Notes: generated from the letters alone by a model not told the origin. Shown: positions 1-8,336, numbered from the stretch's first letter. The stretch is DNA of 64,000 nucleotides from Hoyosella subflava DQS3-9A1 (GCF_000214175.1 NC_015564.1:806001-870000); one strand, 5' to 3'. Numbers and translations are program-made.

Positions 1-105
1 GTTCCACGCGCGCCAGGTGAGTGTGCGGTCGCCTTCGGTGGCGCAGATTGCGTCGAGGTCGGCTGGCGCGAACGGCGCCGTACCGGGAGTGTCGGGGTTG
101 GTCAT
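1..105 (-). CDS. Acyl-CoA synthetase (AMP-forming), N-terminal 35 residues only
   Basis: The gene runs off the left edge of the window, so only the first 35 codons are visible. The ATG lies eight bases behind a good ribosome site (AGGAGAT). The visible end, with an EGDRTLTWRAWN segment, resembles the start of the AMP-binding domain of fatty-acid or aryl-CoA ligases, where an aromatic-rich T-W segment follows the A-T-E-G-D region. It is the third gene of a leftward operon behind enoyl-CoA hydratase and an SDR, which fits a substrate-activating ligase in a side-chain or aromatic-acid beta-oxidation route. The identification rests on a short stretch and on context. Confidence 0.5.
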   Translation of the reverse strand, partial: MTNPDTPGTAPFAPADLDAICATEGDRTLTWRAWN

Positions 106-156
106 GAGTATCTCCTGTGAACGAATGACGAGGTTAGGTGTGAACGAATGGCGAGG

Positions 157-1050
157 TTAGGCGAGGCCGCCGCGAGCGCCGCCGCTGACCGCGACGACCT
201 GGCCGGTGACGAAGTTCGACAACGGCGATGCGAGCCAGAAGATCGTGTCGGCGGCCTCCTGGATGGTTCCGGTGCGGCCCAACGCCGATCCGGCGATCTT
301 TTGGGGGGCGTAGAGGTCGCGCTGTTCGGTAGGGTCGAAGCCCATCATCTGCAAGGTCTTGTCCGGGACGCCGAGGGGGATCGTTCGGCCGCCGACATCG
401 ATGGTGTTCTGCTCGGATTGTGGTGCGCCGAAACGGGTTTGGATGACCCCAAAGGCGACTGCGTTGACGTTGACGTTGGCCGATCCCCATTCGAGCGCCA
501 GTGTTTTCGTCAGGCCGATCAAGCCGGCTTTCGCAGCGGCGTAGTTTGCGGCGCCGGGGTTGCCGAAACTGGCGGCCAGCGAGGTGATATTCACGATCTT
601 GCGATGGCGGACGGTGCCCTCGGCTGCCTCGCGTTTTCCTTGGTCGCGAAAGTAGGGAGCCGCGGCGCGGCAGATCCGGAAGGGGGCCAGCAGATGAATG
701 TCGAGCATGGCCTGAAATTGTTCGTCGGTCATCTTGTGTACCGGTGCATCCCAGAAGTACCCGGCACCGTTGACGATGATGTCGATGCCGTTTCCGGATT
801 CGGCAACGTGGGCGATGAGCTTGTCCGCGGCGGCCGGATCGGTCAGATCGACACCGTAGGCACTCGCACCGGCTCCGATCTCTCGGGCGACCTGCTCGGC
901 GAGGTCAGCGTCGAGATCGGCCACGACCACTGTGGCGCCGTTGGCTGCGAGGATTTCCGCGGTGGCCCTGCCGATGCCGTTGCCGCCGCCGGTGACGATG
1001 GCTGTCTGTCCGGTCAGCAGGCTGCTGTGCAGAGTGGGTGTCGTGAGCAT
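157..1050 (-). CDS. SDR-family oxidoreductase (FabG-like 3-hydroxyacyl dehydrogenase)
   Basis: A 297-residue classical short-chain dehydrogenase. The nucleotide-binding motif TGGGNGIG is near residue 21, NGAG near residue 93, and the catalytic Ser and Tyr-x3-Lys lie in the ITSLAAS and YAAAK segments near residues 155-175. The start at 1050 is chosen because its ATG overlaps the hydratase stop codon by one base (TAATG), indicating translational coupling; a longer reading would run into the upstream gene. Between an enoyl-CoA hydratase and a CoA ligase it probably oxidises a 3-hydroxyacyl-CoA-type intermediate. An insertion near residues 215-245 makes it longer than a typical 250-residue FabG. 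The substrate is unknown. Confidence 0.88.
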   Translation of the reverse strand: MLTTPTLHSSLLTGQTAIVTGGGNGIGRATAEILAANGATVVVADLDADLAEQVAREIGAGASAYGVDLTDPAAADKLIAHVAESGNGIDIIVNGAGYFWDAPVHKMTDEQFQAMLDIHLLAPFRICRAAAPYFRDQGKREAAEGTVRHRKIVNITSLAASFGNPGAANYAAAKAGLIGLTKTLALEWGSANVNVNAVAFGVIQTRFGAPQSEQNTIDVGGRTIPLGVPDKTLQMMGFDPTEQRDLYAPQKIAGSALGRTGTIQEAADTIFWLASPLSNFVTGQVVAVSGGARGGLA

Positions 1051-1832
1051 TATCGGCCCTTCCATACCGGGGCCCGTTTTTCGGCGAATGCCCGCAATCC
1101 TTCTTGTGTGTCGTCCGATGTCAGGACCGGTCGTGCGTAGGTCATCTGTTCGGTCCAGGCCTGCTCGTCGCTCCATTCGAAGCTGTGCTGGGCGATCTGT
1201 TTGCTGGCTCTGACTGCCAGCGGTCCGGCTGCGGCGATGTCTCCGGCCAGCGTCAGCGCCTCGGCGAGTGCGCCGCCGGGCTCGGTGATCCGGTTGACCA
1301 GCCCCATGCGGTGGAAGTCCGTGGCCGGCAGCGGTTTTCCGGTGAGTGCGAGTTCCATCGCCACGTTGAACGGGATGCGCTGGGGGAGCCGGAAAAGGCC
1401 GCCGCCGATAGCGACGAGCGCCCGCGCCGCCTCCGGCAGGCCCATCCGAGTGGTCGTGGTCGCGACGATCAGATCACAGGCTAGACACAGCTCCAGGCCA
1501 CCGGCCAGTGCATCGCCTTCGACCGCGGCGATCAGCGGTTTGCTCGGGCGCAGCGCCATGACGCCGAAGCCGCCCCGGCGCTCGGTGGTCGCGAAATCAC
1601 CGAGGGCGGCCGCCTTGAGATCCTGACCCGCCGAGAACGTCGGGCCTGCACCGGTGACGATCGCGACCGCCAGCGAGTCGTCGGACTCGAACTCGTCGAT
1701 CGCCGCTTCCATGGCTCGTGCGGTGGCTGAATCGAATGCGTTGCTGCGTTCGACACGATCGATGGTGATCACGAATATCTTGTCTTCGTCACCGACACGT
1801 TCAGTGCGGATGACATCGGGCGGTGACGTCAT
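1050..1832 (-). CDS. Enoyl-CoA hydratase/isomerase family protein
   Basis: A 260-residue crotonase-fold protein, of normal family length. It carries the SAGQDLK oxyanion-hole region near residue 68 and the GGLELCLACD helix near residue 110, followed by GLPEAARALVAIGGG where the catalytic acids of true hydratases sit; an Ala occupies part of that site, so isomerase, hydrolase or lyase chemistry cannot be excluded. The ATG follows a good ribosome site (GAAGGAC). It is the first gene of a leftward three-gene operon with an SDR and a CoA ligase, and a palindromic operator lies about 70 bases upstream. The likely role is in acyl-CoA catabolism of an inducible substrate. Confidence 0.88.
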   Translation of the reverse strand: MTSPPDVIRTERVGDEDKIFVITIDRVERSNAFDSATARAMEAAIDEFESDDSLAVAIVTGAGPTFSAGQDLKAAALGDFATTERRGGFGVMALRPSKPLIAAVEGDALAGGLELCLACDLIVATTTTRMGLPEAARALVAIGGGLFRLPQRIPFNVAMELALTGKPLPATDFHRMGLVNRITEPGGALAEALTLAGDIAAAGPLAVRASKQIAQHSFEWSDEQAWTEQMTYARPVLTSDDTQEGLRAFAEKRAPVWKGR

Positions 1833-1898
1833 GAAATGTCCTTCGTTCGAACCAAGCCCCGAACCCGGTTGAAGGTGAGGGTGGGGTTGGTTACGAAC

Positions 1899-1921
1899 AT
1901 ACTTGTTAGTTGCTTAACAAG
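1899..1921. promoter_or_regulatory. Palindromic operator upstream of the hydratase operon
   Basis: CTTGTTA and TAACAAG form a 7-base inverted repeat with a 6-base spacer at 1902-1921. The left part, ATACTTGTTAG at 1899-1909, is the exact reverse complement of an 11-base segment in the aldehyde dehydrogenase promoter at 15747-15757. The size and symmetry suit a TetR-type repressor. No matching regulator gene is adjacent. Confidence 0.6.
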
Positions 1922-2326
1922 CAATACTTCGACGCAAACTACCGCGAGCATGCCACTTTTACTTGTCGACTAGCCGCCAAGCATCAGTCACAGCGGTAGC
2001 GGCGAGCGTGTCCGATCCACCGTTCGGTCTTCCCATCTTCTTCCGCTTCGTGTCGGGTGTCCCGCCGGCGCAGCGCCTGCGTGCCGCCGTCGATCGAGAC
2101 CATCGTTCGTTGGCGATGTCGGCGACATCGGCAGCCCAGTCTTCCCAGTACGAGCGGGTGCCGACCTTGTCGACGATGCGGGCGCGAGCATCGGGTCGAG
2201 CTGGAAGTAGCGGACCATGAGCCGCGGGTTCACGAGACCAGATTTCGAAGACGCGGCAGGCGTGCAAGCGGCAATCCCGCGTTTGGGGGAAAAGCAACGC
2301 CATTCGGCAGAGGGGCAGGCAACCAG
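1922..2326. other. Gene-free stretch with a possible helicase remnant
   Basis: No intact gene is evident between the operator and the repeated promoter element. On the minus strand near 2115-2200 a short frame contains ARARIVDKVGTRSYWEDWAA, which resembles a segment of the large DEAD/DEAH-type helicases found in actinobacteria. The flanking codons do not extend the similarity. I read this as a possible decayed fragment, with low confidence. Confidence 0.25.
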
Positions 2327-2333
2327 ATCGTTT

Positions 2334-2351
2334 GGCGGAGGTGTATCCGCC
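2334..2351. promoter_or_regulatory. Operator-like palindrome in the SDR promoter (copy A)
   Basis: GGCGGA and TCCGCC form a perfect 6-base inverted repeat with a 6-base spacer (GGTGTA). The palindrome and about 45 bases downstream of it recur in opposite orientation at 12602-12660. Retention in both copies suggests a protein-binding site, perhaps for the LuxR regulator encoded at 12767-14008. Confidence 0.5.
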
Positions 2352-2392
2352 GATCGAGGCATTGCCGATGCGATCAAAGCGAGTCATGCTCG

Positions 2393-2423
2393 GCGTTTGA
2401 TGATGTTCCGCAGCATCAAACGC
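2393..2423 (+). other. Hairpin in the SDR leader
   Basis: GCGTTTGATG and CATCAAACGC form a perfect 10-base inverted repeat around an 11-base loop, shortly before the ribosome site. The second copy of this leader (near 12595) lacks the hairpin, so it is an insertion specific to this copy. Confidence 0.5.
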
Positions 2424-2448
2424 AAACCGACAAGGAGAGGCATTCAAG

Positions 2449-3324
2449 ATGAATCAAACTTTGAGTGGACGAGTGGCCGCCATAACCGGCGGTGCCCGCG
2501 GTATAGGGCGCGCGACCGCCGAGGCGCTAGTGCGAGAGGGCGTTTCGGTGGCCATCGGGGACATCGACGGTGAGGCGGCGAAGCGCACCGCAGGCGAGAT
2601 TGGTCGTGGCACGATTGGATTGCCGCTGGACGTGACCGACCGCAAATCGGTCGACGGGTTTCTCGACACCGTTGAAGCAACGATGGGACCGTTAGACATC
2701 CTGGTCAACAATGCTGGCGTCATGCTGGTCGGCCCCCCATTGTGGCTCGAAGACGACCGAGGAACGCAGAGGTCCATCGACGTCAATGTCAACGGAGTGG
2801 TATTCGGAGCGAAATCGGCTGTCCCCCGGTTCATCTCCCGGGGTCGTGGTCATCTGGTGAACGTCGCTTCCGGAGCGGGCAAACTGGCTTTGCCCTACTC
2901 AGCCAGCTACAGCGGTTCCAAGCACTTCGTCGTCGGATTGAGCGAAGCGCTGCGCGGGGAACTGCGAGACAGCGGGGTGCACGTCTCGCTAATTATGCCC
3001 GGAATCGTCGACACCGAGCTGGCGTCTGGACACCGGCCGCTCCGGGGTGTTCGAACCGTGGGCCCTGAGCACGTAGCCGATGCCATCGTCCGAGCTCTGC
3101 GCCGGCCGCGGTTCGAGGTCTTCGTGCCTGCCGAATTAGGCGTCGTCAGCCGTGCACGCGCGTTGGTGCCACGCACCCTGTGGGAAGCGGCCATGCACGT
3201 GCTGAAGGTCGATCAGGTGGCCAGCGGCGCCGACCACGCAGCTCGGGAACAGTATCAGCGCTCGGTCATCGATACGGTGACGAACACTCGCGGCGGTGAC
3301 GGGTCTGCTACGAGTGTCACCTAG
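2449..3324 (+). CDS. SDR-family oxidoreductase
   Basis: A 291-residue classical short-chain dehydrogenase that starts at an ATG behind AAGGAGAGG. TGGARGIG (residues 13-20) binds the dinucleotide, NNAG is near residue 88, and the catalytic Ser-Tyr-Lys set lies in VASGAGK and YSASYSGSK near residues 140-162. The C-terminal 60 residues, with MPGIVDTEL and an EVFVPAE segment, match the subgroup of mycobacterial SDRs that act on lipid-like alcohols. Its last 50 bases are repeated at 12705-12756, and its first codons are repeated as a 23-codon leader at 12508-12579. A LuxR remnant lies convergently after it, so the original partner was probably the LuxR-type regulator. The substrate is unknown. Confidence 0.88.
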   Translation: MNQTLSGRVAAITGGARGIGRATAEALVREGVSVAIGDIDGEAAKRTAGEIGRGTIGLPLDVTDRKSVDGFLDTVEATMGPLDILVNNAGVMLVGPPLWLEDDRGTQRSIDVNVNGVVFGAKSAVPRFISRGRGHLVNVASGAGKLALPYSASYSGSKHFVVGLSEALRGELRDSGVHVSLIMPGIVDTELASGHRPLRGVRTVGPEHVADAIVRALRRPRFEVFVPAELGVVSRARALVPRTLWEAAMHVLKVDQVASGADHAAREQYQRSVIDTVTNTRGGDGSATSVT

Positions 3325-3424
3325 GGAATACACCCGCTACGGGGCGAGTCCAGTCATTCGCATGAAGGCGGAAGCGGCTTCGGTTCGGTTGGTCGGCTGC
3401 AACTTGCGCAGGATCCGACTCACG
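3275..3424. repeat. 150-bp direct repeat, copy A
   Basis: This segment matches 12705-12854 in the same orientation with about four mismatches by eye. It holds the last 50 bases of the SDR gene, the junction, and the 3' end of a LuxR gene. The match ends abruptly at 3424. Confidence 0.9.
3337..3424 (-). pseudogene. Truncated LuxR-family regulator remnant (C-terminal 28 codons)
   Basis: Read leftward, this encodes the end of a LuxR helix-turn-helix (ILRKLQ, then NRTEA and FMRMTGLAP before the stop). It is nearly identical to the last 28 codons of the intact regulator at 12767-14008. Beyond 3424 the similarity stops, so the rest of the gene is missing. It is a relic of the duplication that also copied part of the SDR gene. 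Confidence 0.8.
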
Positions 3425-3642
3425 ACTAGCAGGACGAGACGCCGACAATGACCCCTCACCGCCGAACAACGCGCTGAGTTGCTCCGTCGGTCCGCGCAGT
3501 CCCGCACGGCGGCGCGATCGAGAAAGCAACGAAAGCGAGAGAGTCAGCGGGAGTTGCTGGATGCGGAGTCGGTCGCGGGTCATTTTGAAGGCAAACAGTG
3601 TGTGGATTGGCTTGAATCGATCATGACAGGAAAGGTGAGCCG
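3425..3642. other. Short non-coding or decayed segment before the esterase
   Basis: A rightward open frame of about 63 codons ends in a TGA that overlaps the esterase start (3644-3646). It is Arg/Ser-rich, has no plausible start codon and resembles nothing I recognise. It may be the tail of a lost gene that was once coupled to the esterase. Confidence 0.3.
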
Positions 3643-4839
3643 GTGATGGAGCACTGGGTTGCGAGCTGGACCGCGTGTCCGTCAGGGTCGCTGCACCTGG
3701 TCGATCCGTCGCTTCGGACCATGCTGGCCCTCTACGACCAGACGTTCCGATGCGTCGTCACGCCGCATCGCGGGGGGTCGACGCTGCGCATACATCTGAC
3801 GAACCGGTTCCGGCGGCAGGCGATCGAACTCGCGTCGGTGACCGTCGCGAAACAGACAGTGGGCGCTGCGATCGACCCGGAGACGTTGCGGGCGGTGCCC
3901 TTCGGCGGGCATCGCTCGATTCGGATTCCGGAGCATGCGGACGTTGTCAGCGACGCGGTCGAGTTGTCGTTCGGCGCGTTCGAACCGCTCGCAGTCAGCG
4001 TGCATGTGCCCGGAACGGTGCTGCATCCGACGGGGCACCTCGAGGCCAACGCAACCAGCTACTACAGCAGGCCGCTGTCCGGTTGCAGCACTGCCGACGC
4101 CGACGGCGGGCGGCTGGGTATGCGCACCACGAGTCAGCCGTTCGTCAGCGGTATTGACGTGCTTGCGCCGCAGGAGGTTTCGGCGGTCGTCGCCTTCGGC
4201 GACTCGATCACCGATGGTTTCGTCGGTTCGCGGAACGTGAGCCTGCGCCAGGAACGAACCGTGGTCGACCGGAATCTCCGCTATCCGGACTTCCTGCAGC
4301 GCCGCATCGACGCCGCCGGTGTCGCGCGGTGTGTCGTCAACGCCGGAATCTCCGGAAACCGCGTTGTGCGTGACGGCCGCGTGGTCGGATTCGGTCCGTC
4401 AGCGATCGCGCGCGTGCAGCAGGACGCCATCGAGATCTCGGGTGTCTCTGACGTGATCGTGCAGGTTGGCACCAACGACTTCGGGCTGCCGCCGCGTGCC
4501 CGACCCAAAGCAGTGATCGATGGCTACGAAATGGTTATCGATCGCCTGCGCGATGCCGGTATCAGGGTGCACCTGGGCACGCTGCTTCCTGCGGGTGGGG
4601 CGCTCGTTCATGACCGTCTCGCACGGCACGGGTCCGCGCACCGTGTCGCCGTCAACGAATGGATACGGTCGCAGACCTCTGCCGACAGCGTGATTGATTT
4701 CGATGCGGCGCTGCGAGATCCGCAGAACCCGGATGCCCTCGCGCCCGATTACGCCTGTCCGGACCGGTTGCACCCGAACGCGGCAGGCTACGAAGCGATG
4801 GCGAACGCGGTCGACCTGACGGTGCTCGGAGGCTCTTGA
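3643..4839 (+). CDS. SGNH/GDSL-family esterase or lipase
   Basis: A protein of about 398 residues. The SGNH hydrolase blocks lie in the C-terminal half: FGDSITDG (block I, nucleophile Ser, near residue 186), NAGISGN (block II Gly), GTND (block III Asn, near residue 277) and DRLHPNAAGY (block V Asp and His, near residue 374). The N-terminal 170 residues form a beta-rich region typical of the family that includes mycobacterial and streptomycete GDSL hydrolases of about 400 residues. I see no signal peptide, so it is probably cytoplasmic. The start is GTG 3643 or ATG 3646; GGAAAGG lies upstream. It probably hydrolyses an ester or acetyl group, but the substrate is unknown. Confidence 0.88.
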   Translation: MMEHWVASWTACPSGSLHLVDPSLRTMLALYDQTFRCVVTPHRGGSTLRIHLTNRFRRQAIELASVTVAKQTVGAAIDPETLRAVPFGGHRSIRIPEHADVVSDAVELSFGAFEPLAVSVHVPGTVLHPTGHLEANATSYYSRPLSGCSTADADGGRLGMRTTSQPFVSGIDVLAPQEVSAVVAFGDSITDGFVGSRNVSLRQERTVVDRNLRYPDFLQRRIDAAGVARCVVNAGISGNRVVRDGRVVGFGPSAIARVQQDAIEISGVSDVIVQVGTNDFGLPPRARPKAVIDGYEMVIDRLRDAGIRVHLGTLLPAGGALVHDRLARHGSAHRVAVNEWIRSQTSADSVIDFDAALRDPQNPDALAPDYACPDRLHPNAAGYEAMANAVDLTVLGGS

Positions 4840-5462
4840 ATCACACCGCGTGGCGGTCCATCGGTTGTTGAGCGACTCTCGGAATAGTCCTACAGGTGCA
4901 GAAGACCAGTCCGCTCAGTGGGCGGGCTGCGTGATGATCTGCCGCGCGTAGTAGTCGACTTCGTAACCCAACGACCCTGCGGTCGTGATGTCGGTCAATG
5001 CGCGGCTCAGCAGGTTTGGGCGATGTCCGTCGATCGTTCCCGCCGTCGCCACGGCCGAGGAGACCATGCGGGCTCCGTGCGGATGGCCCGCCCGGCGAAG
5101 CGACAGCCCCATCGCGTTAAGGACTTCGACGCCATCCGTCGGCGACTCCAGTAAGGAGATCAGCGACTGCCCGTCGCTAAGCTCGGCATTCTCGAAGGTC
5201 CCACAAAGAACCGCGCAAGTCGTTCGTCACCCGTGCCCGAGTTTCTGGTCGAACGGATATCAAACCTGTGGCCATGGAACCCAGAAGCCGCATCTTTCAA
5301 AGAAGGTCCTCATCTCATGACGTTGCCGCCGCCGCTCGACTAAAACTCACGCCCTGGCGTTCCGACTTGGCTGCCACCGGCCGCTGTTTATTTCGTGGGG
5401 CCGATCGGCAAAAAGCTCGGTCCCTCACGCGCAGACCAACTCGTACACCGCCTCCCCATCGT
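4840..5462. other. Long stretch without an intact gene
   Basis: Apart from the leftward decayed frame at 4915-5230, nothing recognisable is seen here. No RNA gene or clear terminator is visible. The stretch separates the esterase from the acquired block that begins at 5463. Confidence 0.4.
4915..5230 (-). pseudogene. Unidentified C-terminal gene remnant
   Basis: About 105 in-frame codons run leftward from an upstream stop near 5231 to a stop at 4915. The frame reads like real coding sequence (an LNAMGLSLRRAG segment, then a Thr/Asp/Gly-rich stretch ending in IITQPAH), but it has no proper start or ribosome site. I do not recognise the family. Its position next to the acquired block suggests it is the tail of a gene cut by recombination. 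Confidence 0.35.
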
Positions 5463-6344
5463 TCAGGCGATATCACCGAGCCACGCCCCGAAGGTTGGAC
5501 GGCCGAGATCGGGTAGGTCGATGGACAGATCGGTGGTCTCCAGCAACTGCTTGGCCAGTTCCAGGCGTTGCGCGGTGAGCCACTGCACGGGGGTCATGCC
5601 GACCTCGTCGCGGAAGCGGCGGGTGAAGGAGCGCAGGCTCATCCGGGCGGCGCGGTTGGCGGCGGCGGCGCCGTGGTCGCGGCGGATCATGTGCAGGCAC
5701 AGGTCGACGCCGGCGGCGACGCCCGCGGAGACCGTACGTCGCCGTCGTCGACGAAGAGGACCTCCTCGTCGACCTTGACGCGGGGGTAGGCGCGGCGGAA
5801 CTCGGGGGCGAGGTTCCAGTGGGTGTTGGCGGGTCGGCCGTCGAGGAGGCCCGCGGCGGCCAGGACGTAGGAGCCGGTGCAGATGGACACCAGTCGGGTG
5901 CCGGGCCGGATGCCGGCGATGGCCGCGGTGACCTCGAGGCGGCCTGCAAGGGTTAGACCCGCTTGCCGGTAGGGCTCGGCCGGGTCGCCGAAGACGAGTT
6001 CGTGCAGGTATGTGCGGCCGTTCTCGGTGTGGTTCCCTCAGGCACTCCACCACGGGACGTATGAGAGCGATGACCGGCTCCAGTGCGCCCTGTCCGACGG
6101 TGGCGTTCGCGGCGGCGAGGCCGACGTCGATGGCGGCGGCGAACTTCTCGTTCTGCACCATGATCAGCAACTCGGCCTTCGTGGACGCGTACAGGTAAAG
6201 AGTGCCGTTCGCGACGTCGGCCCGGTGGACGATCTGCTGTGTCGTGACCCCGCTGACGCCGTGTTCGGCGAACAGTTCGCGGGCTGCGGTCATGATGCGC
6301 TCACGCTTGGCCTGTTTGGCCCGCTCGCGGCACCCGATCGGCAT
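5463..6344 (-). pseudogene. Broken TetR regulator fused to a decayed GlxA/AraC-type regulator
   Basis: The first 105 codons encode a TetR helix-turn-helix domain that is a close relative of the intact TetR at 7551-8153. Near 6035 one extra base shifts the frame; correcting it restores a TetR segment with the shared NGRTYL and VFGDP motifs. The sequence then passes into a DJ-1/PfpI-AraC (GlxA-like) regulator: the glutaminase-like ICTGSYVLAAAGLL segment, then DLCLHMIRRDHGAAAANRAA, then the AraC helix-turn-helix. A second frame change lies near 5730, about 60 residues are missing between the two GlxA domains, and the C-terminus is cut off. It is a non-functional chimera made by deletion between two regulator genes. 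Confidence 0.8.
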
Positions 6345-6370
6345 GTGGGCCGCGTCCCATGCGACCTCCC

Positions 6371-6399
6371 TTGACAATAATCCTGAGCAGGCTCATAGT
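6371..6399 (+). promoter_or_regulatory. Promoter with internal palindrome for the oxidoreductase gene
   Basis: TTGACA at 6371-6376 and CATAGT at 6394-6399 are spaced by 17 bases, a good sigma-70-type arrangement. TGAGCAGGCTCA, a perfect palindrome at 6384-6395, sits in the spacer. That is a usual place for a TetR-type repressor, such as the regulator at 7551 or the broken one at 5463. Confidence 0.55.
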
Positions 6400-6506
6400 T
6401 GAGGGCACTCGGGTTGAGTGAGTGAGGCAAGGCCCGATGTCACGCCGAATTGGCTGATATGGCCTCACGCCTGGATAAATAGGATGAAGAGAAGGAGCGG
6501 CGCCCC

Positions 6507-7502
6507 ATGCGAGCGTTCGTCGTCACCAAGTACAAGGAGCCGCTGCAGGAGGCGGACGTCCCCGAACCCACCGTGGGGGAGCATGACGTGCTCATCCGGG
6601 TGGAGGCCGCCGGACTGAACCCGCTGGATGAGAAGATCCGCACCGGTGAGTTCAAGCAGATCCTGCCCTACAAGCTGCCGCTGATCCTGGGCAACGACGT
6701 CGCGGGCACCGTCATCTCCGTCGGGACGGCAGTTCGCGGCTTCAGACCCGGAGACGAGGTCTACGCCCGGCCCCACCAGGACCGCATCGGCACCTTCGCC
6801 GAACGCATCGCCGTAGCGGAGGGCGACCTGGCGCTCAAGCCCGCTTCGATCAGCATGGAAGAGGCGGGCTCGCTGCCGCTGGCGGCGCTCACGGCGTGGC
6901 AGGCGCTGGTGGAGCGCGGGAAGGTGCGGCCCGGGCAGAAGGTTCTCATCCACGCCGGGGCCGGCGGGGTCGGTTCGATCGCGATCCAGCTCGCCGCGCA
7001 CCTCGGCGCGAGCGTCGCCACGACCGCCAGCGGTTCCAACGCGGACTTCGTGCGCACGCTCGGCGCGGACACGGTGATCGATTACCGCGCCCAGGACTTC
7101 GAACAGCTCCTGACCGGCTACGACCTGGTGCTGGACAGCATCGGTGGGGAGACCCTCGAGAAGTCCCTGCGGGTGCTCAAGCCCGGCGGCAAAGCCATCG
7201 GGATCACCGGCCCCCCGGACCCCGCGTTCGCCCGCGAGGCCGGCCTGAACCCGCTGCTGCGCCTGGCGGTCGCAGGCATGAGCGGCAAGATCCGCAGGCA
7301 GGCCAAGAAGCTCGGCGTGACGTATGAGTTCCTGTTCATGCGCGCCAGCGGCGACCAGCTCCGCCAGATCACCACTCTCATCGACCAGGGCGTGGTGCGT
7401 CCGGTCGTAGGAAAGGTGGTCGGCTTCGACCAGACCCCGCAGGCGCTGCAGTCCCTGTCCCAGGGCGGCATCCGCGGCAAGGCCGTCATCGGCAGCAGCT
7501 GA
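6507..7502 (+). CDS. NADPH-dependent quinone oxidoreductase-like (zinc-free MDR) enzyme
   Basis: A 331-residue medium-chain dehydrogenase/reductase. The GroES-like fold is N-terminal (AAGLNPLDEKIRTGEF, then LGNDVAGTV near residue 62), and the Rossmann motif HAGAGGVGSIAIQLA is near residue 150. The cysteine and glutamate ligands for zinc are absent, as in the quinone oxidoreductase (zeta-crystallin) branch. The ATG follows GAAGGAG. The gene is preceded by a promoter with a palindrome and followed 48 bases later by a TetR gene, so it is probably a repressor-controlled detoxification enzyme for quinones or electrophiles. The local DNA looks GC-richer than the flanks. Confidence 0.88.
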   Translation: MRAFVVTKYKEPLQEADVPEPTVGEHDVLIRVEAAGLNPLDEKIRTGEFKQILPYKLPLILGNDVAGTVISVGTAVRGFRPGDEVYARPHQDRIGTFAERIAVAEGDLALKPASISMEEAGSLPLAALTAWQALVERGKVRPGQKVLIHAGAGGVGSIAIQLAAHLGASVATTASGSNADFVRTLGADTVIDYRAQDFEQLLTGYDLVLDSIGGETLEKSLRVLKPGGKAIGITGPPDPAFAREAGLNPLLRLAVAGMSGKIRRQAKKLGVTYEFLFMRASGDQLRQITTLIDQGVVRPVVGKVVGFDQTPQALQSLSQGGIRGKAVIGSS

Positions 7503-7550
7503 CCCGCCGCAACCGCGACGGGCGACACAGAACGCACGAGGACACCACCC

Positions 7551-8153
7551 ATGTCTGCCGCCTCCCAGTCGGTCGGACGGCGCGAGCGGAACAAGCAGGA
7601 GAAACTCGACCGCATTGTCGCTGCCGCCAGTGAACTGTTCGCCGAACACGGCGCCGATGAGGTCACGACCCAGCAGATCGCTGACCAGGCCGACATCGGC
7701 ACCGGGACCCTGTTCCTTTATGCCAAGACCAAGGGCGAACTCCTCCTCCTTGTCCAGAACGCCAAGTACGTCGAAGCACTTGAGCAGGGCCGGGCGGACG
7801 CCGAGACCGTCCCAGTCGTGCTGGGCGCGGTGCTGGCGATCGTCCGGCCGATCGTCGAGTGCAACCGCATCCAGATCGACAACGGACGCACCTACCTGCG
7901 AGAGATGGTCTTCGGCGACCCCGAGGAGCCCCGGCATGGCGCAGCACTCGCCATCGACGCGCAGACCGAGGAGTCCGTCGCCGCCGTGCTGCGCCGAGAC
8001 GAACGGGTCGCAGAGGGCGACGCCGCGACACTGGCACACATCGTGTCCGCCGTGATGTTCCTCAGCATGGCGGCGAGCGTGAACATCGCCTTGAGCGTCG
8101 AGGAGATCGTGCAGGACATCCGCAGGCAGGTCGACGTCCTGCTGCCTCGCTGA
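7551..8153 (+). CDS. TetR-family transcriptional regulator
   Basis: A 200-residue protein with a typical TetR DNA-binding domain at residues 10-60 (ELFAEHGADEVTTQQIAD, then GTLFLYAKTKGELL). The C-terminal ligand-binding half contains the NGRTYLREMVFGDP segment shared with the frameshifted paralogue at 5463-6344. It probably represses the oxidoreductase gene just upstream and itself, since both lie on the same strand behind the promoter palindrome at 6384-6395. The ligand is unknown. Confidence 0.9.
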   Translation: MSAASQSVGRRERNKQEKLDRIVAAASELFAEHGADEVTTQQIADQADIGTGTLFLYAKTKGELLLLVQNAKYVEALEQGRADAETVPVVLGAVLAIVRPIVECNRIQIDNGRTYLREMVFGDPEEPRHGAALAIDAQTEESVAAVLRRDERVAEGDAATLAHIVSAVMFLSMAASVNIALSVEEIVQDIRRQVDVLLPR

Positions 8154-8336
8154 AGCGCGGCCAGCCTCAGGCCCAGGCGACCATCCGGGTAATCCTCGGC
8201 TGCGGCATGGCCCGAATCCTCAAATGGCAGGTCATCCGGCCGTTGCAGCCCATACCGGCATGACTGGACGGGTGGGGCGGCCAGGTCGGGGCGCTCGTAG
8301 GGGTGTCGGCAGACATGGCAGTCGGAGGTGACCGCC

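Noticed and set aside
148-1140. 330-codon plus-strand frame
   Set aside because: It is antisense to the SDR gene and lacks a ribosome site and any domain.
6465-8039. 524-codon minus-strand frame
   Set aside because: It lies opposite the oxidoreductase and TetR genes and contains no recognisable domain.
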